From assembly GCA_017936125.1 (NCBI GenBank), contig JAGBGE010000007.1, forward strand, positions 1 to 37,926: a stretch of 37,926 bases of DNA, read 5' to 3'. The notes under the pieces are model-generated. The model was not told where the DNA came from. It did not search any database and was given only the letters and a program-made list of their open reading frames with translations. Positions 8,706 through 17,792 of the stretch are shown piece by piece. This DNA is from Clostridia bacterium. GTDB taxonomy: Bacteria; Bacillota_A; Clostridia; Oscillospirales; CAG-272. Position numbers and translations under genes: made by a program. Positions within the stretch are counted from its first letter, which is position 1; the number at the start of each line of letters is the position of its first letter.

Positions 8706-8740
8706 AAAAAACGGTTGGGAAATTTCCCCAACCGTTTTTT
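8706..8740 (-). terminator. terminator of the six-gene surface cluster (bidirectional)
   Basis: The stem ACGGTTGGG (8711-8719) pairs with CCCAACCGT (8727-8735), with an A-run before and a T-run after. On the minus strand it lies about 30 bases past the last GH3 gene. The flanks also allow it to act as a backup for the CotH transcript. Confidence 0.9.
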
Positions 8741-8768
8741 GTTTGACTGCTTCAAGCAGCAGTCTGTA

Positions 8769-11699
8769 TTAGTCCTTGCGAGTGAATGCGGAAATAAGAG
8801 TAAGTCCTGCAAGCACGCCGCAGAGAATGTAAAGCGAGGTCTGCCACCAGGGATCCTTGTATGCCCATACAACGCCGTCGCCCATGCCGTTCATCGCGTT
8901 GGAGTTAGCAACGGTGTAAAGAACGTTCTTGGTCGCCTGTCTCATAGCGGCAACGCCGGTAGGAGATGTCGTATCAGCGAGAGGTCCGTAGTTGCAAAGG
9001 CTGAGGTCGCCGCCCGCACGAATCATCTGGTCCTCGTTCATATAAGACTCGGTGGTGATGAAGTCGGTGATAACGGTGCCTCTGAAGCCCCACTCGTCAC
9101 GGAGAAGCTCGGTGAGAAGCGCGTAGGAGCCGCCGGTCCATGTAAGACCGATACGATTGAAGGAGGACATCATTGCGGTTGTACCGCCGTCCTTAACGCA
9201 CATCTCGAAGGGCTCGAAGTACATTTCACGCATAGCCTGCTCGTTAGCGAAAGTTACAAGACCTGTAACACCTCTGTTAGTTTCCTGCTCGTTGAGAACA
9301 AGATGCTTAACGTAGGTGTAAACGCCCTTGGACTGCGCGCCCTTTACTACCGCGCTGGCCATCATACCGGAAAGGTAGCTATCCTCAGAGTAATACTCGA
9401 AGTTTCTACCGCCGAACTGGCTGCGGTGAAGGTTGGTAGCAGGAGCGTACCAGCCGGAGTAAGGTCTGCCGTCGCCCTTCTCGTTACCGATAAGACCCTC
9501 GTTACCGATCATAATACCCATCTTCTCTGCGAGCTCAACGTTCCAGGTTGCCGCAAGAACGCACTCGGTAGCATAGTAGCAGGTGTCGTAAACCGCGGTG
9601 TCACCCATGAAGAGCGAGAAGCCCATAGGACCGTCGGCGTCGGTGGTGAGAGGCTTGTCAATGCCGGGAATCTGCATAGTCTTGAAGTTACCTCTTGCGA
9701 TCATATCTGCCATTTCAGTAACGGTGAGCTGATCGAGAAGCTTATCCCAAAGAGGATCGTCATAGGACTTTCCTGTGAGCTCCCAAAGCTTAACCTCTGC
9801 TTCCTCGTAGGTGAGAGTCTTTGCGCTCTGGGTAGGCATTTCTGTGGTATACCAGGGATCGCTCTCCTTATCGTTAAGCTTGAAGGTGAGCGCGGAGATA
9901 ATCTCGTCACTAGCAACTCTGTACTCAAGCTCGGATGCGCCCTTAAGGCAATCGAAGTTTGCGAAGTTATCCTTTCTCGAGAGATACTCCTTGATGTGTC
10001 CGCTCACGTCATCAAAGAGATTCTCTACCTCGTGACCGGTCTTATCATCAGTGGTGTACTTGAAGCCACCCTCGGGTACGGTGTAGGTGAAGGAAATCAC
10101 GTCGTCCTCTGCCCAGGAGTGAGCGCTCTTCGAGATGTAGAAGGTGTACTCACCTGCCTCAACCTCATAGCCCTTGAAGCCGTTGCCGTTAGCATCGCTG
10201 TAATCGTAGGATGCAAGGTCGCGAATGTCAATCTCAAGAGTTACGGTAGCCTTGCCGCCGCCTGCGGCAATTTCCTCAGTCTTTGCGAAATCGCCGAGAA
10301 CTACGTGCGCCTTCTCGATACCGCCTGCGGTATAGGGCGCGGTGTAGTAAAGCTGAACAACCTCCTTGCCGGCGTATTCGGTACCAACGTTGGTTACCTC
10401 AACGTCAAAGGAAAGCTTACCGTCCTGAGTAAGAGTCGCGGTATTGTCTGCTCCCGCGGTAGCCGAGTAGGTGAAATCGGTGTAGCTCATGCCGTAGCCC
10501 ATAGGATATACTACGTTCTTTGCATACCAATCGCCTGCCGCCTCCACAGCGCGTGTTTCGTAGTAACGGTAACCGGTGTAGATGCCCTCGCGGTATTCTA
10601 CGAACCAGCCCTTTCTCGTCTTTGCGGAGCCGTCGGAGTTAAGAGTAACGTAACGGTTGCCGTCCTCAACGAGATTGTTACCGAAGTTGAACCATGTGGG
10701 ATCCTGCTTGAAATCACGGGGATATGTGTCAGCGAGTCTGCCCGAAGGAACTACGTCGCCGCAAAGTATCTTACCGAGCGCGGAAGCACCCGAAAGGCCG
10801 GGATGACCGATCCAGAGCGCACCGACGATCTTCTCGTTGTACGCGTAGTGGGTAGGATCGTCGAGGAAGCCAAGCTCCATAGCAGAGGAGCTGTTGATAA
10901 CTACGATAACCTTATCGAAGTTGTCGCAAGCTTCCTTAATCATATCAGCCTCATTCTGATCGAGCTGGAGATAGTGATCATCATTTGCTCTCGCGCCGGG
11001 GATAGTCTCACTACCCTTCCAGTTAGTGTAGCTCTTACCGTCCCAGAACATAGTTCTAGGAAGGTCGTAGCCCTCGCCGCCGATACGGCTGATAACTACG
11101 ATGGCTGCGTCGGAGTAATCCTTGTAGCTCGCCTTAACCTCGCTGGTATAGCTTGCAACAGGAGTTTCACCGGTTGCGTAGCCTGTAAGAATATCACCCA
11201 TATTAGGAGTGGTAGGTCTGCCGGAGCCCGACTTGGAATTATCCATATAGAAGCTCTCAATTACAGGATTGCATATAAAGCCGCCGCTCTTCTCAAGGCT
11301 GCCGCAGAAGTCAACCGTCTGAGATGCCGCAGCCGAGCCCGCGTTAGAGCCTGAGCCACCCTTTACTATGTTTGTCGAATTCTTACCGAATACGGTAATC
11401 TTGCTCTGCTTTGCAAGAGGAAGCGCTCCGTTTTCATTCTTGAGAAGGGTTATAGCCTCCTCAACTATTGTTTCGTTCAGCGCGTTTGCCGCCGCGAGAA
11501 CCTCCTCCTTGCTTGCATAATCCGCGGTGAAGTACTGATAATCATCAGGATTTCCGCTCTTGAGGTATCTCTCCTCTCCACCAAGGAAGGTGGAGGAGAG
11601 GAGGCTGTATACGTAGGATACCTCGGTTGCCACAAAGGTTGCAACCGTGAAGAATAAGGTCAAAATAAGACACACTATAAACGCCGGATTGCGTCTCAT
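8769..11699 (-). CDS. membrane-anchored permuted GH3 glycoside hydrolase
   Basis: A 976-aa GH3 enzyme, likely beta-glucosidase or beta-xylosidase type. Domain order is inverted: the GH3 C-terminal domain comes first (about 60-340, with GGEGYDLPRT carrying the candidate acid/base Glu209), then an FnIII-like domain (about 425-545), then the catalytic barrel (about 640-930). The barrel shows TDADGPMG, GRNFEYYSED, YVKHLVLNEQETNR and nucleophile Asp879 in GTVITDF. Such permuted GH3s are known from Butyrivibrio and Ruminococcus. Residues 7-29 form an N-terminal membrane segment without a cleavage motif, and residues about 951-971 form a second one, followed by TRKD. Both ends are therefore probably anchored with the enzyme outside. 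It is the last gene of the cluster, 39 bases after the other GH3 gene. Substrate cannot be read from sequence. Confidence 0.92.
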   Translation of the reverse strand: MRRNPAFIVCLILTLFFTVATFVATEVSYVYSLLSSTFLGGEERYLKSGNPDDYQYFTADYASKEEVLAAANALNETIVEEAITLLKNENGALPLAKQSKITVFGKNSTNIVKGGSGSNAGSAAASQTVDFCGSLEKSGGFICNPVIESFYMDNSKSGSGRPTTPNMGDILTGYATGETPVASYTSEVKASYKDYSDAAIVVISRIGGEGYDLPRTMFWDGKSYTNWKGSETIPGARANDDHYLQLDQNEADMIKEACDNFDKVIVVINSSSAMELGFLDDPTHYAYNEKIVGALWIGHPGLSGASALGKILCGDVVPSGRLADTYPRDFKQDPTWFNFGNNLVEDGNRYVTLNSDGSAKTRKGWFVEYREGIYTGYRYYETRAVEAAGDWYAKNVVYPMGYGMSYTDFTYSATAGADNTATLTQDGKLSFDVEVTNVGTEYAGKEVVQLYYTAPYTAGGIEKAHVVLGDFAKTEEIAAGGGKATVTLEIDIRDLASYDYSDANGNGFKGYEVEAGEYTFYISKSAHSWAEDDVISFTYTVPEGGFKYTTDDKTGHEVENLFDDVSGHIKEYLSRKDNFANFDCLKGASELEYRVASDEIISALTFKLNDKESDPWYTTEMPTQSAKTLTYEEAEVKLWELTGKSYDDPLWDKLLDQLTVTEMADMIARGNFKTMQIPGIDKPLTTDADGPMGFSLFMGDTAVYDTCYYATECVLAATWNVELAEKMGIMIGNEGLIGNEKGDGRPYSGWYAPATNLHRSQFGGRNFEYYSEDSYLSGMMASAVVKGAQSKGVYTYVKHLVLNEQETNRGVTGLVTFANEQAMREMYFEPFEMCVKDGGTTAMMSSFNRIGLTWTGGSYALLTELLRDEWGFRGTVITDFITTESYMNEDQMIRAGGDLSLCNYGPLADTTSPTGVAAMRQATKNVLYTVANSNAMNGMGDGVVWAYKDPWWQTSLYILCGVLAGLTLISAFTRKD

Positions 11700-11738
11700 A
11701 TCTTATAAACCATCCTTTCTGCTTTAAGCATTTGCTTT

Positions 11739-14700
11739 TTAGATAATTTCTCCCTCTTTTTTGCTACGGGGAATATAAACGTTGTTACCAAGAAGCTTCT
11801 TGCCGCCGGAATTCGCGCCGTTTGCAATATAGAGAATAAGATTAACCTCGTCGCCGGGCTTATCCTTAGCAGTTGCTACTACCGTGAAGGCGTAAACACC
11901 TGCCTTGGTGGGAGTACCGGTGATTTCACCGTACTCGTTCATAGTAAGACCGTCGGGAAGCTTGGTTCCTTCCTTGATAGTATACTTCGCATTGCCCGCG
12001 CCGTTTGCCGCTACAATACCGAAGTACTCAACGCCCTCCTGACCGTGAGCGAGAGAAAGGTTGCTGGGGAATGTAACACTGATAGAAATTGTGAAGGTTG
12101 CCTCTACGGAAGTAGCCATAGGAGCAGACGCGATTACGGTGAACTCGTAATTGCTTACAGCCTCCTTGGGCTTACCTACGATGTAGCCGCCCTCGGTGAA
12201 GGAAAGTCCCTTGGGAAGAGAGCTGCCCGCCTTGAGAGCATAGGTAACCTTGTTCACGCACTCTGCGTTCGCAACAGACGCGATATAGTCCTCGCCATAC
12301 TTGCCCATCTCAAGCGCGCCTGCCTCAAAGGTAAGGTCGTTGTAGATAGAGATGGAATAGGTAGCGCTTCTGTCCTTATAGCCGAGTGCGGTTGCGATAA
12401 CTGTGAAGGTATAGTTCTCGCATTCGATTATTGGAGTACCGCTGAGAATACCGTCTGCCGAGAGTGTAAGACCTCTGGGAAGAAGGCTACCGTCAGCAAG
12501 CTCGTAGGAGATCGTCGGGAATGCGTCGATTTCCTCCTGAGTCGCGTCAGGCTTCTCAATCTTCGCGTCTGCGAGAGATGCGGTGTATTCCTTACCAACG
12601 CCCGCGATTGCAAGGCCCTCGGATGCGGGAAGATATACGATAGAGCCTGCCGCGTTGATAACGCTGATGGAGAAGCTACTTTCCATCTTGTCATCAAGGA
12701 AGGATGCTACTACCGTGAAGTTCGCGAAGGGTGTTTCCACCTTGGGAGTACCTGTAATAGTACCGTTAGGATTAAGGACAAGGCCCTCGGGAAGAGTGCT
12801 ACCCTCCTTCAAGGTATAAACCACGTCAGCGTCAGTGCCTTCATAGTAATCCTTGTTTACGTGAGCAGTTGCGATGTTAACGTTATACTCTACCTCCATA
12901 ACGGCAGTCTTAAGAGACGTCGTCTCGAAGGAGAGGATAGGACGAGGCTTGGTGGGAGTAGCGCCGGTGTTCATAGCCATGCTGTTTGCGTGAGCGTAAA
13001 GAATACCCTGCGCCGCATTTCTGAGTGCTGTAACTGCGGTTGCCGAGGAAGTACCCCAACTGAGACCGCCGCTGCCGAGAGCAAGGTTACCGCCTGCGCG
13101 TACCATCATATCGCCCTGAGACCAGCCGCCGAAGGAGTCGGTTACAACGTTACCGTTGAAGCCCCATTCTTCACGGAGAATCTCGGTAAGTAATGAGTAG
13201 TTACCGCCTGCCCAGTAAGGACCGATCTTGTTAAGTGAGGTCATTATAGCCATAGTGCCGCCTTCCTTAACGCAAACCTCCCAGGGCTTGATGTAAATCT
13301 CACGCATAGTCTGCTCGTCAAGCCAGGTGAGAAGACCGCAACGGTTGGATTCCTGGTCGTTAACGCCGAAGTGCTTAACGTAGCACATAAGTCCCTTGGA
13401 CTGCGCGCCGTCGATGCAAGCAGCAGCCATGATACCCGAAAGGTAACCGTCCTCGGAGAAGTACTCGAAGTTACGTCCCGAGAAGGGAGAACGGTGAATG
13501 TTTACAGCGGGAGCATACCAGAAGGGAATCTTAGAGCCATTGGAGCCGTTGCCCCAAAGAGCCTCGTTACCCATTCCGATACCCTTTGCTCTCGAGAGCT
13601 CGAGGTTCCAGGTGGAAGCAAGAACAACGTCGTTACACCAGGTGGAATAGGTTCCGCTGGGCGCGCCGTAGAGCCAGCCCGCAGGGCCGTCTGCGTTGGG
13701 AACTCGGGTTACACCGAGAGTAGAATAGTTTTGACCGGAAGCATATCCGCCGCTCATTGCAAGACTTCTGAGCTGGTCAACGGTGAACTGGTCCATATAT
13801 CTATCCCAAAGCGGATCGTCGTAATCTACTGCAACGAGGTCCTGGAGCACGATGCCGTTATTCGCACCTGTGGTAGGCATAACGTCGGTGTACCAGGGAT
13901 TATCGGGAGTATCGCAGTTGGAATCCCACTCGTTGAGACCGTTGATTACGTAGCTGCTCGCCTTGATCCTGAACGCTGTCTTGGGGAATGTACCCTCGAA
14001 ATCTGCACGGGACATATAACCAACGCCGTCCATAGCGCCCTCGTCGGTAAGAAGATAGTTACTTACGTCGTCGAAGCGGTTGGCGATAGGATTGCCGGTG
14101 GTTTCGGATGTAGGATATACGATATCGCTTGCTACGGTGTAGTTAACAGTTTCAACTACCTCGTTAGCATTCTTCATTATCTTAACTTCGTAGTTACCCT
14201 TCTCAAGCTCATAGCCCTTGAAGCCGTTCTTGTTAGCATCATCCCAGTCGTAAGAGGACATGCTGCGCGCGGTGAGCTCAATGGTCACAACCTCACTCTC
14301 ACCGGGAGCAAGAAGCTTTGTCTTAGCGAAGCCGCCGAGAACAACGTGCGCCTTCTCAATGCCGCCTACGGTATAGGGCGATGTGTAATAAAGCTCAACA
14401 ACATCCTTACCTGCTACGTCACCGGTATTGGTAACCTCAACGCTGATGCTGATATTGCTGTCAGCGGTGATAGCGGAATTGTTAGCTGGAGCTGCGCCTA
14501 CAACGTTCCAGGAGAACGTGGTGTAGGAAAGACCGTAACCGATAGGATATACTACGTGCGCGTCATACCAGCTATCCCAATCCTTAGTAGTGGTAGAGTG
14601 AATCTCACCGGTGTAAGGAGTATTGAAGCCCTCATCGTATCCGCGAGTTTCGTAGTAACGGTATCCCATATAGATACCTTCCTTGTAGATAACGTAGTTA

Positions 14701-15773
14701 TTCTCATAACCGCCGCCGCCGTTACCGCCGGAGCCGGGAAGGTTCGAATACTGGTTACCCTTGAGAGAGGAGTTACCCTCCATCATATTGTTAGCAAAGT
14801 TCATCCAAACAGGATCAAGCTTGAAGTCTCTTGCCCAGGTGTCAACTGTTCTACCGCTGGGGTTAACCTCACCCTTAAGAGCCTTCGCGATAGCAACGTT
14901 ACCCGAGGAGCCGGGATAGCCTATCCACATACAGCCCTTAACGTTCTCGTGATAACCGTAGTGGTTAGGATCGTCAAGGAAGCCTACCTCAAACTGCGAG
15001 CCTGTGTTAAGAAGCACGATAACGTTGTCGAAATGCTCGCCAAGATACTTGAGAAGATCCGACTCGTTCTGGTCGAGCTGGAGATAGTGGTCGTCCTTCG
15101 CTCTCGCGCCGGGAACGAGCTGAGTAGCGTCGGTTCCCCACTTATTGTAAGCGCTGCCGTTCCACATCATTGTTCTGGGAAGGTCGAAGCCCTCACCGCC
15201 GATACGGCTGAACACTACGATAGCAGCGTCGCCATAGTCGCCGTAGGTTGCTTCGAGATCGCTTGTATAATTCGCAACGGGAGTCTCACCGGTGTTGTAA
15301 CCGGGAGAAACGGTACCGTTACTGGGAGCAGTTCCTCTGCCCGAGCCGGACTTAGAGCTGTCCTTATAGAAGTTAACAAGGTTAGGGTTAACGCTGAAGC
15401 CTTCCTGCTGGAGCGCTTCGATAAAGCCTGTTACGGGAACACCGCCGCCCGCGCCCGAGCCTGAACCGCCCGAGAGAACGTTTACGGAGCTCTTACCGAA
15501 CACGCTTACCTTGGGAGCGCTGCCGAGAGGAAGCGAGCCGTCGTTCTTAAGGAGAACAAGACCCTCTGCCTCGATATCTTCATTTAACTGTCTGTTAGCC
15601 GCGAGAACCTCGGCTCTGGTCTGATAATCAGAGTTGAAGTAGTTGCCGAACTTGGGCTCATCGGGAGCGTAAAATGCCGCGGCAGATGAGATAGTTCCTG
15701 CGAGAATCGTGGTCAGGCAGGTGGAGGCTATCGCCAGCGCGCCAACTATTTTCTTAAAGGTATTCTTCTTCAT
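11739..15773 (-). CDS. secreted permuted GH3 glycoside hydrolase with four putative-Ig repeats
   Basis: A 1344-aa exported GH3 with the same inverted layout as its downstream neighbour: signal peptide (1-33, ending SSAAA), GH3 C-terminal domain (about 50-330, GGEGFDLPRT with Glu194), FnIII-like (about 435-545) and barrel (about 645-935, with NADGPAGW, SGRNFEYFSED, YVKHFGVNDQESNR and nucleophile Asp879 in NVVTDS). Four He_PIG-type putative Ig domains follow (about 950-1040, 1045-1143, 1147-1232 and 1234-1316), each with a LPxGL...GxIxGTP pattern. The tail is basic and has no LPxTG or membrane span, so attachment is unexplained. The ATG follows GGAGGGTGA located inside the end of the 639-aa gene, two bases away. 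It is clearly paralogous to the 976-aa GH3. Confidence 0.92.
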   Translation of the reverse strand: MKKNTFKKIVGALAIASTCLTTILAGTISSAAAFYAPDEPKFGNYFNSDYQTRAEVLAANRQLNEDIEAEGLVLLKNDGSLPLGSAPKVSVFGKSSVNVLSGGSGSGAGGGVPVTGFIEALQQEGFSVNPNLVNFYKDSSKSGSGRGTAPSNGTVSPGYNTGETPVANYTSDLEATYGDYGDAAIVVFSRIGGEGFDLPRTMMWNGSAYNKWGTDATQLVPGARAKDDHYLQLDQNESDLLKYLGEHFDNVIVLLNTGSQFEVGFLDDPNHYGYHENVKGCMWIGYPGSSGNVAIAKALKGEVNPSGRTVDTWARDFKLDPVWMNFANNMMEGNSSLKGNQYSNLPGSGGNGGGGYENNYVIYKEGIYMGYRYYETRGYDEGFNTPYTGEIHSTTTKDWDSWYDAHVVYPIGYGLSYTTFSWNVVGAAPANNSAITADSNISISVEVTNTGDVAGKDVVELYYTSPYTVGGIEKAHVVLGGFAKTKLLAPGESEVVTIELTARSMSSYDWDDANKNGFKGYELEKGNYEVKIMKNANEVVETVNYTVASDIVYPTSETTGNPIANRFDDVSNYLLTDEGAMDGVGYMSRADFEGTFPKTAFRIKASSYVINGLNEWDSNCDTPDNPWYTDVMPTTGANNGIVLQDLVAVDYDDPLWDRYMDQFTVDQLRSLAMSGGYASGQNYSTLGVTRVPNADGPAGWLYGAPSGTYSTWCNDVVLASTWNLELSRAKGIGMGNEALWGNGSNGSKIPFWYAPAVNIHRSPFSGRNFEYFSEDGYLSGIMAAACIDGAQSKGLMCYVKHFGVNDQESNRCGLLTWLDEQTMREIYIKPWEVCVKEGGTMAIMTSLNKIGPYWAGGNYSLLTEILREEWGFNGNVVTDSFGGWSQGDMMVRAGGNLALGSGGLSWGTSSATAVTALRNAAQGILYAHANSMAMNTGATPTKPRPILSFETTSLKTAVMEVEYNVNIATAHVNKDYYEGTDADVVYTLKEGSTLPEGLVLNPNGTITGTPKVETPFANFTVVASFLDDKMESSFSISVINAAGSIVYLPASEGLAIAGVGKEYTASLADAKIEKPDATQEEIDAFPTISYELADGSLLPRGLTLSADGILSGTPIIECENYTFTVIATALGYKDRSATYSISIYNDLTFEAGALEMGKYGEDYIASVANAECVNKVTYALKAGSSLPKGLSFTEGGYIVGKPKEAVSNYEFTVIASAPMATSVEATFTISISVTFPSNLSLAHGQEGVEYFGIVAANGAGNAKYTIKEGTKLPDGLTMNEYGEITGTPTKAGVYAFTVVATAKDKPGDEVNLILYIANGANSGGKKLLGNNVYIPRSKKEGEII

Positions 15774-15775
15774 TA

Positions 15776-17695
15776 TTATTCACCCTCCTCTTCGTAACCG
15801 AATACATTGTTGTATGCAAGAACTACGCTGAAGTTGTGAGGATAATAAGTGCCTGTGCCCTCAACGGTGGTCTTTCTGATACTGAAATAGAAGTCACCGT
15901 CGTTAGCGGTACGAGGTACTGTAATTGCGACAAGCACGACGTCGCCAACCTTCTCGTGAACTACCGTCGCGGAGTAGGTGTTATTGCTGCCTCTGGGGTC
16001 AGCATCGGTGCCTACGCAGAGATCGAATACGCTGAGGTAATCACCGCTTGTCGCGTTGTTGATTACACGCGCGTAAATGGTAGTGTAAGGATTCTCGGGA
16101 TCGTACTCGGGCATATTGGAAATCTTAACGCTTCTTGCTGCGGGAGTCTTGCCGTTGAACTGCGCACCGTAAATCGAGTTGGTAAGCACTGCGTACTTAG
16201 AGTTAAAGATGAAGGGTCTGTTGCCCTGCCAGCTATATGTGGAACCGGAGTCGGTGGACATATCGAGCTGAACGAGATCAGCCTTACCTGTGGTCTTGAG
16301 GAGAGGATCTCCGTCAGGATACATGGGAGCACCGCCAAGAACCATATCTACGTTAAAGGTGCCGCCGCTGCCCGCGATATTCTCACGAAGCGCAACACCC
16401 ATCCAGGGCTTGTTGATACCAAGACCGCAGGTGAAGAACTTAACAACGGTAGACTTCGCGGGTACGGTAACGTGACCGGAGGTACAGATGTTACCGTAGT
16501 AGGTAGCGTATACCTCAAGAGTTACGTCATAGTTACCGTGGTTCTTGAAGATAGCCTTCATAGTGCTAGTACCCTCGGTAATAGAGTCGAGGTTGCACAG
16601 ATCCGAAATATTCTCGGGATAATCAGCGATTGCAGCTTCGCCTGCCGTAAAGGTAAGACGATAGCCGGAAAGTCCATCAAGCTCAGGGTCGTTTGCCTCA
16701 CCCTCGGGAGTACCTGCTGTGATAACCTTAGAGCCCTTGCTGGTATCCCAATATTTAGAGGGATTCCTGGTAAGAACATTGGGAGTAAGAGTCGAATACT
16801 TAGCCCAGATGGTGTAGGTCTCACCGGGCATATCGAACGTGTATGAGCCAACGCCCATCTCGCCAACACGGTTGTTGACAACGCCGCCGTCCCAACCTAC
16901 GAAGAGCTTGCCGTCGGGATCGTCATAAGCCTCGACTGCTATCTCGGAGCCGTAGGTCACACCGTAGGTTACGATGTTGTACTCGGGAAGAGAGCCGTCC
17001 TTGGTGTTACCGGTGATTTCGCCGTCGATTTCCTCACCGTCTGCGGTTACCTTCGCAGCACCGATAACGTTGAGCTCATAGAGCTTATCAAGATAGTCGG
17101 CAGTGATAACGATATCCTCTGCGGGCATCTTGAACATATTGCCGCTGGTAAGAACGCCGCGAACGCTGAAGTTCCAACGGTTGAAGTCCTTGTGTGCGGG
17201 AATAACTGCCTCGAGAGTTACGTACTCACCCGCAACAGCCTTTGTGGTGCTTGCGGTACCGCCGTTAACGGTAATGGTGAAGTACTCCTTCTCCGCGAAG
17301 GCGTTTCTTACAACGAGAACGATAGTATGAGTCTTGTTACCAGCCTTAGCGACGATAACTGCCTCGCCCTCGCTGACGAGAGTAACCTTACCGTCCTGGT
17401 CAATGGTAGCAATCTCGGGGTTCTTACTTGTGTAAGTAACCTTGCCGTCTGCCTCGGCATCCTTCTGCACAGCAGAGGTGAGCTGAAGCTCCTTGTTGCT
17501 GAGGTCGGTGGTGAGAGTTCCCTCGATGCCGGTGCCGTCATACTGAAGCGTGACGGAATGCACCTTGTACACCGGAGCCGGAGGCTCTACGATGTTATCC
17601 TTGTTGCCGCCAATCTTACAGCTGGCAAGCAGGAGCATACAAGAAAGAAGCATCACGGAGAGAACTGCAAATAAGATTTTGGATCTGGTTTTCAT
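15776..17695 (-). CDS. surface lipoprotein with BIG2 and beta-sandwich modules
   Basis: A 639-aa lipoprotein: signal peptide with lipobox LASC (Cys26), then a BIG2-type Ig domain (about 45-130, with VTYTSKNPEIATIDQDGKVT). Two repeats with the feel of InlB-B/'bacterial repeat' domains follow (about 137-200 and 205-302, with F..W.F, MPAEDIVITADY, LFVGWDGG and FDMPGETYTIWAKY). The C-terminal half (305-639) is beta-rich and unrecognised. Within it, residues about 378-455 (MKAIFKNHGNYDVTLEVYA, GHVTVPAKSTVVKF) resemble module A of the giant proteins encoded upstream. No catalytic motif was seen. The start is ATG after GGAGG. It is translationally close to the GH3 gene, two bases away, which suggests it helps that enzyme bind substrate or the cell surface (inference). 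Confidence 0.85.
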   Translation of the reverse strand: MKTRSKILFAVLSVMLLSCMLLLASCKIGGNKDNIVEPPAPVYKVHSVTLQYDGTGIEGTLTTDLSNKELQLTSAVQKDAEADGKVTYTSKNPEIATIDQDGKVTLVSEGEAVIVAKAGNKTHTIVLVVRNAFAEKEYFTITVNGGTASTTKAVAGEYVTLEAVIPAHKDFNRWNFSVRGVLTSGNMFKMPAEDIVITADYLDKLYELNVIGAAKVTADGEEIDGEITGNTKDGSLPEYNIVTYGVTYGSEIAVEAYDDPDGKLFVGWDGGVVNNRVGEMGVGSYTFDMPGETYTIWAKYSTLTPNVLTRNPSKYWDTSKGSKVITAGTPEGEANDPELDGLSGYRLTFTAGEAAIADYPENISDLCNLDSITEGTSTMKAIFKNHGNYDVTLEVYATYYGNICTSGHVTVPAKSTVVKFFTCGLGINKPWMGVALRENIAGSGGTFNVDMVLGGAPMYPDGDPLLKTTGKADLVQLDMSTDSGSTYSWQGNRPFIFNSKYAVLTNSIYGAQFNGKTPAARSVKISNMPEYDPENPYTTIYARVINNATSGDYLSVFDLCVGTDADPRGSNNTYSATVVHEKVGDVVLVAITVPRTANDGDFYFSIRKTTVEGTGTYYPHNFSVVLAYNNVFGYEEEGE

Positions 17696-17747
17696 AATTC
17701 CTCCTTAAATATATAATTTTTATATATTCAAATTAAGTTAAGGCTTG

Positions 17748-17777
17748 ATGCGCCCCGCCCTATAAGCCGGGGCGCAT
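17748..17777. other. GC-rich intergenic stem-loop
   Basis: A perfect 10-bp stem, ATGCGCCCCG with CGGGGCGCAT, and a 10-base loop lie just after the stop of the large EEP-containing gene. On the transcribed minus strand it is not followed by a clear T-run, so it may be an mRNA stabiliser, processing site or weak terminator. Confidence 0.7.
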
Positions 17778-17792
17778 AACTTTGAGTAAAAA

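Noticed and set aside
17708..17728. AT-only palindrome (AATATATAA arms) upstream of the 639-aa lipoprotein gene
   Set aside because: Such low-complexity palindromes are expected in AT-rich leaders; no second copy or promoter context supports a function.
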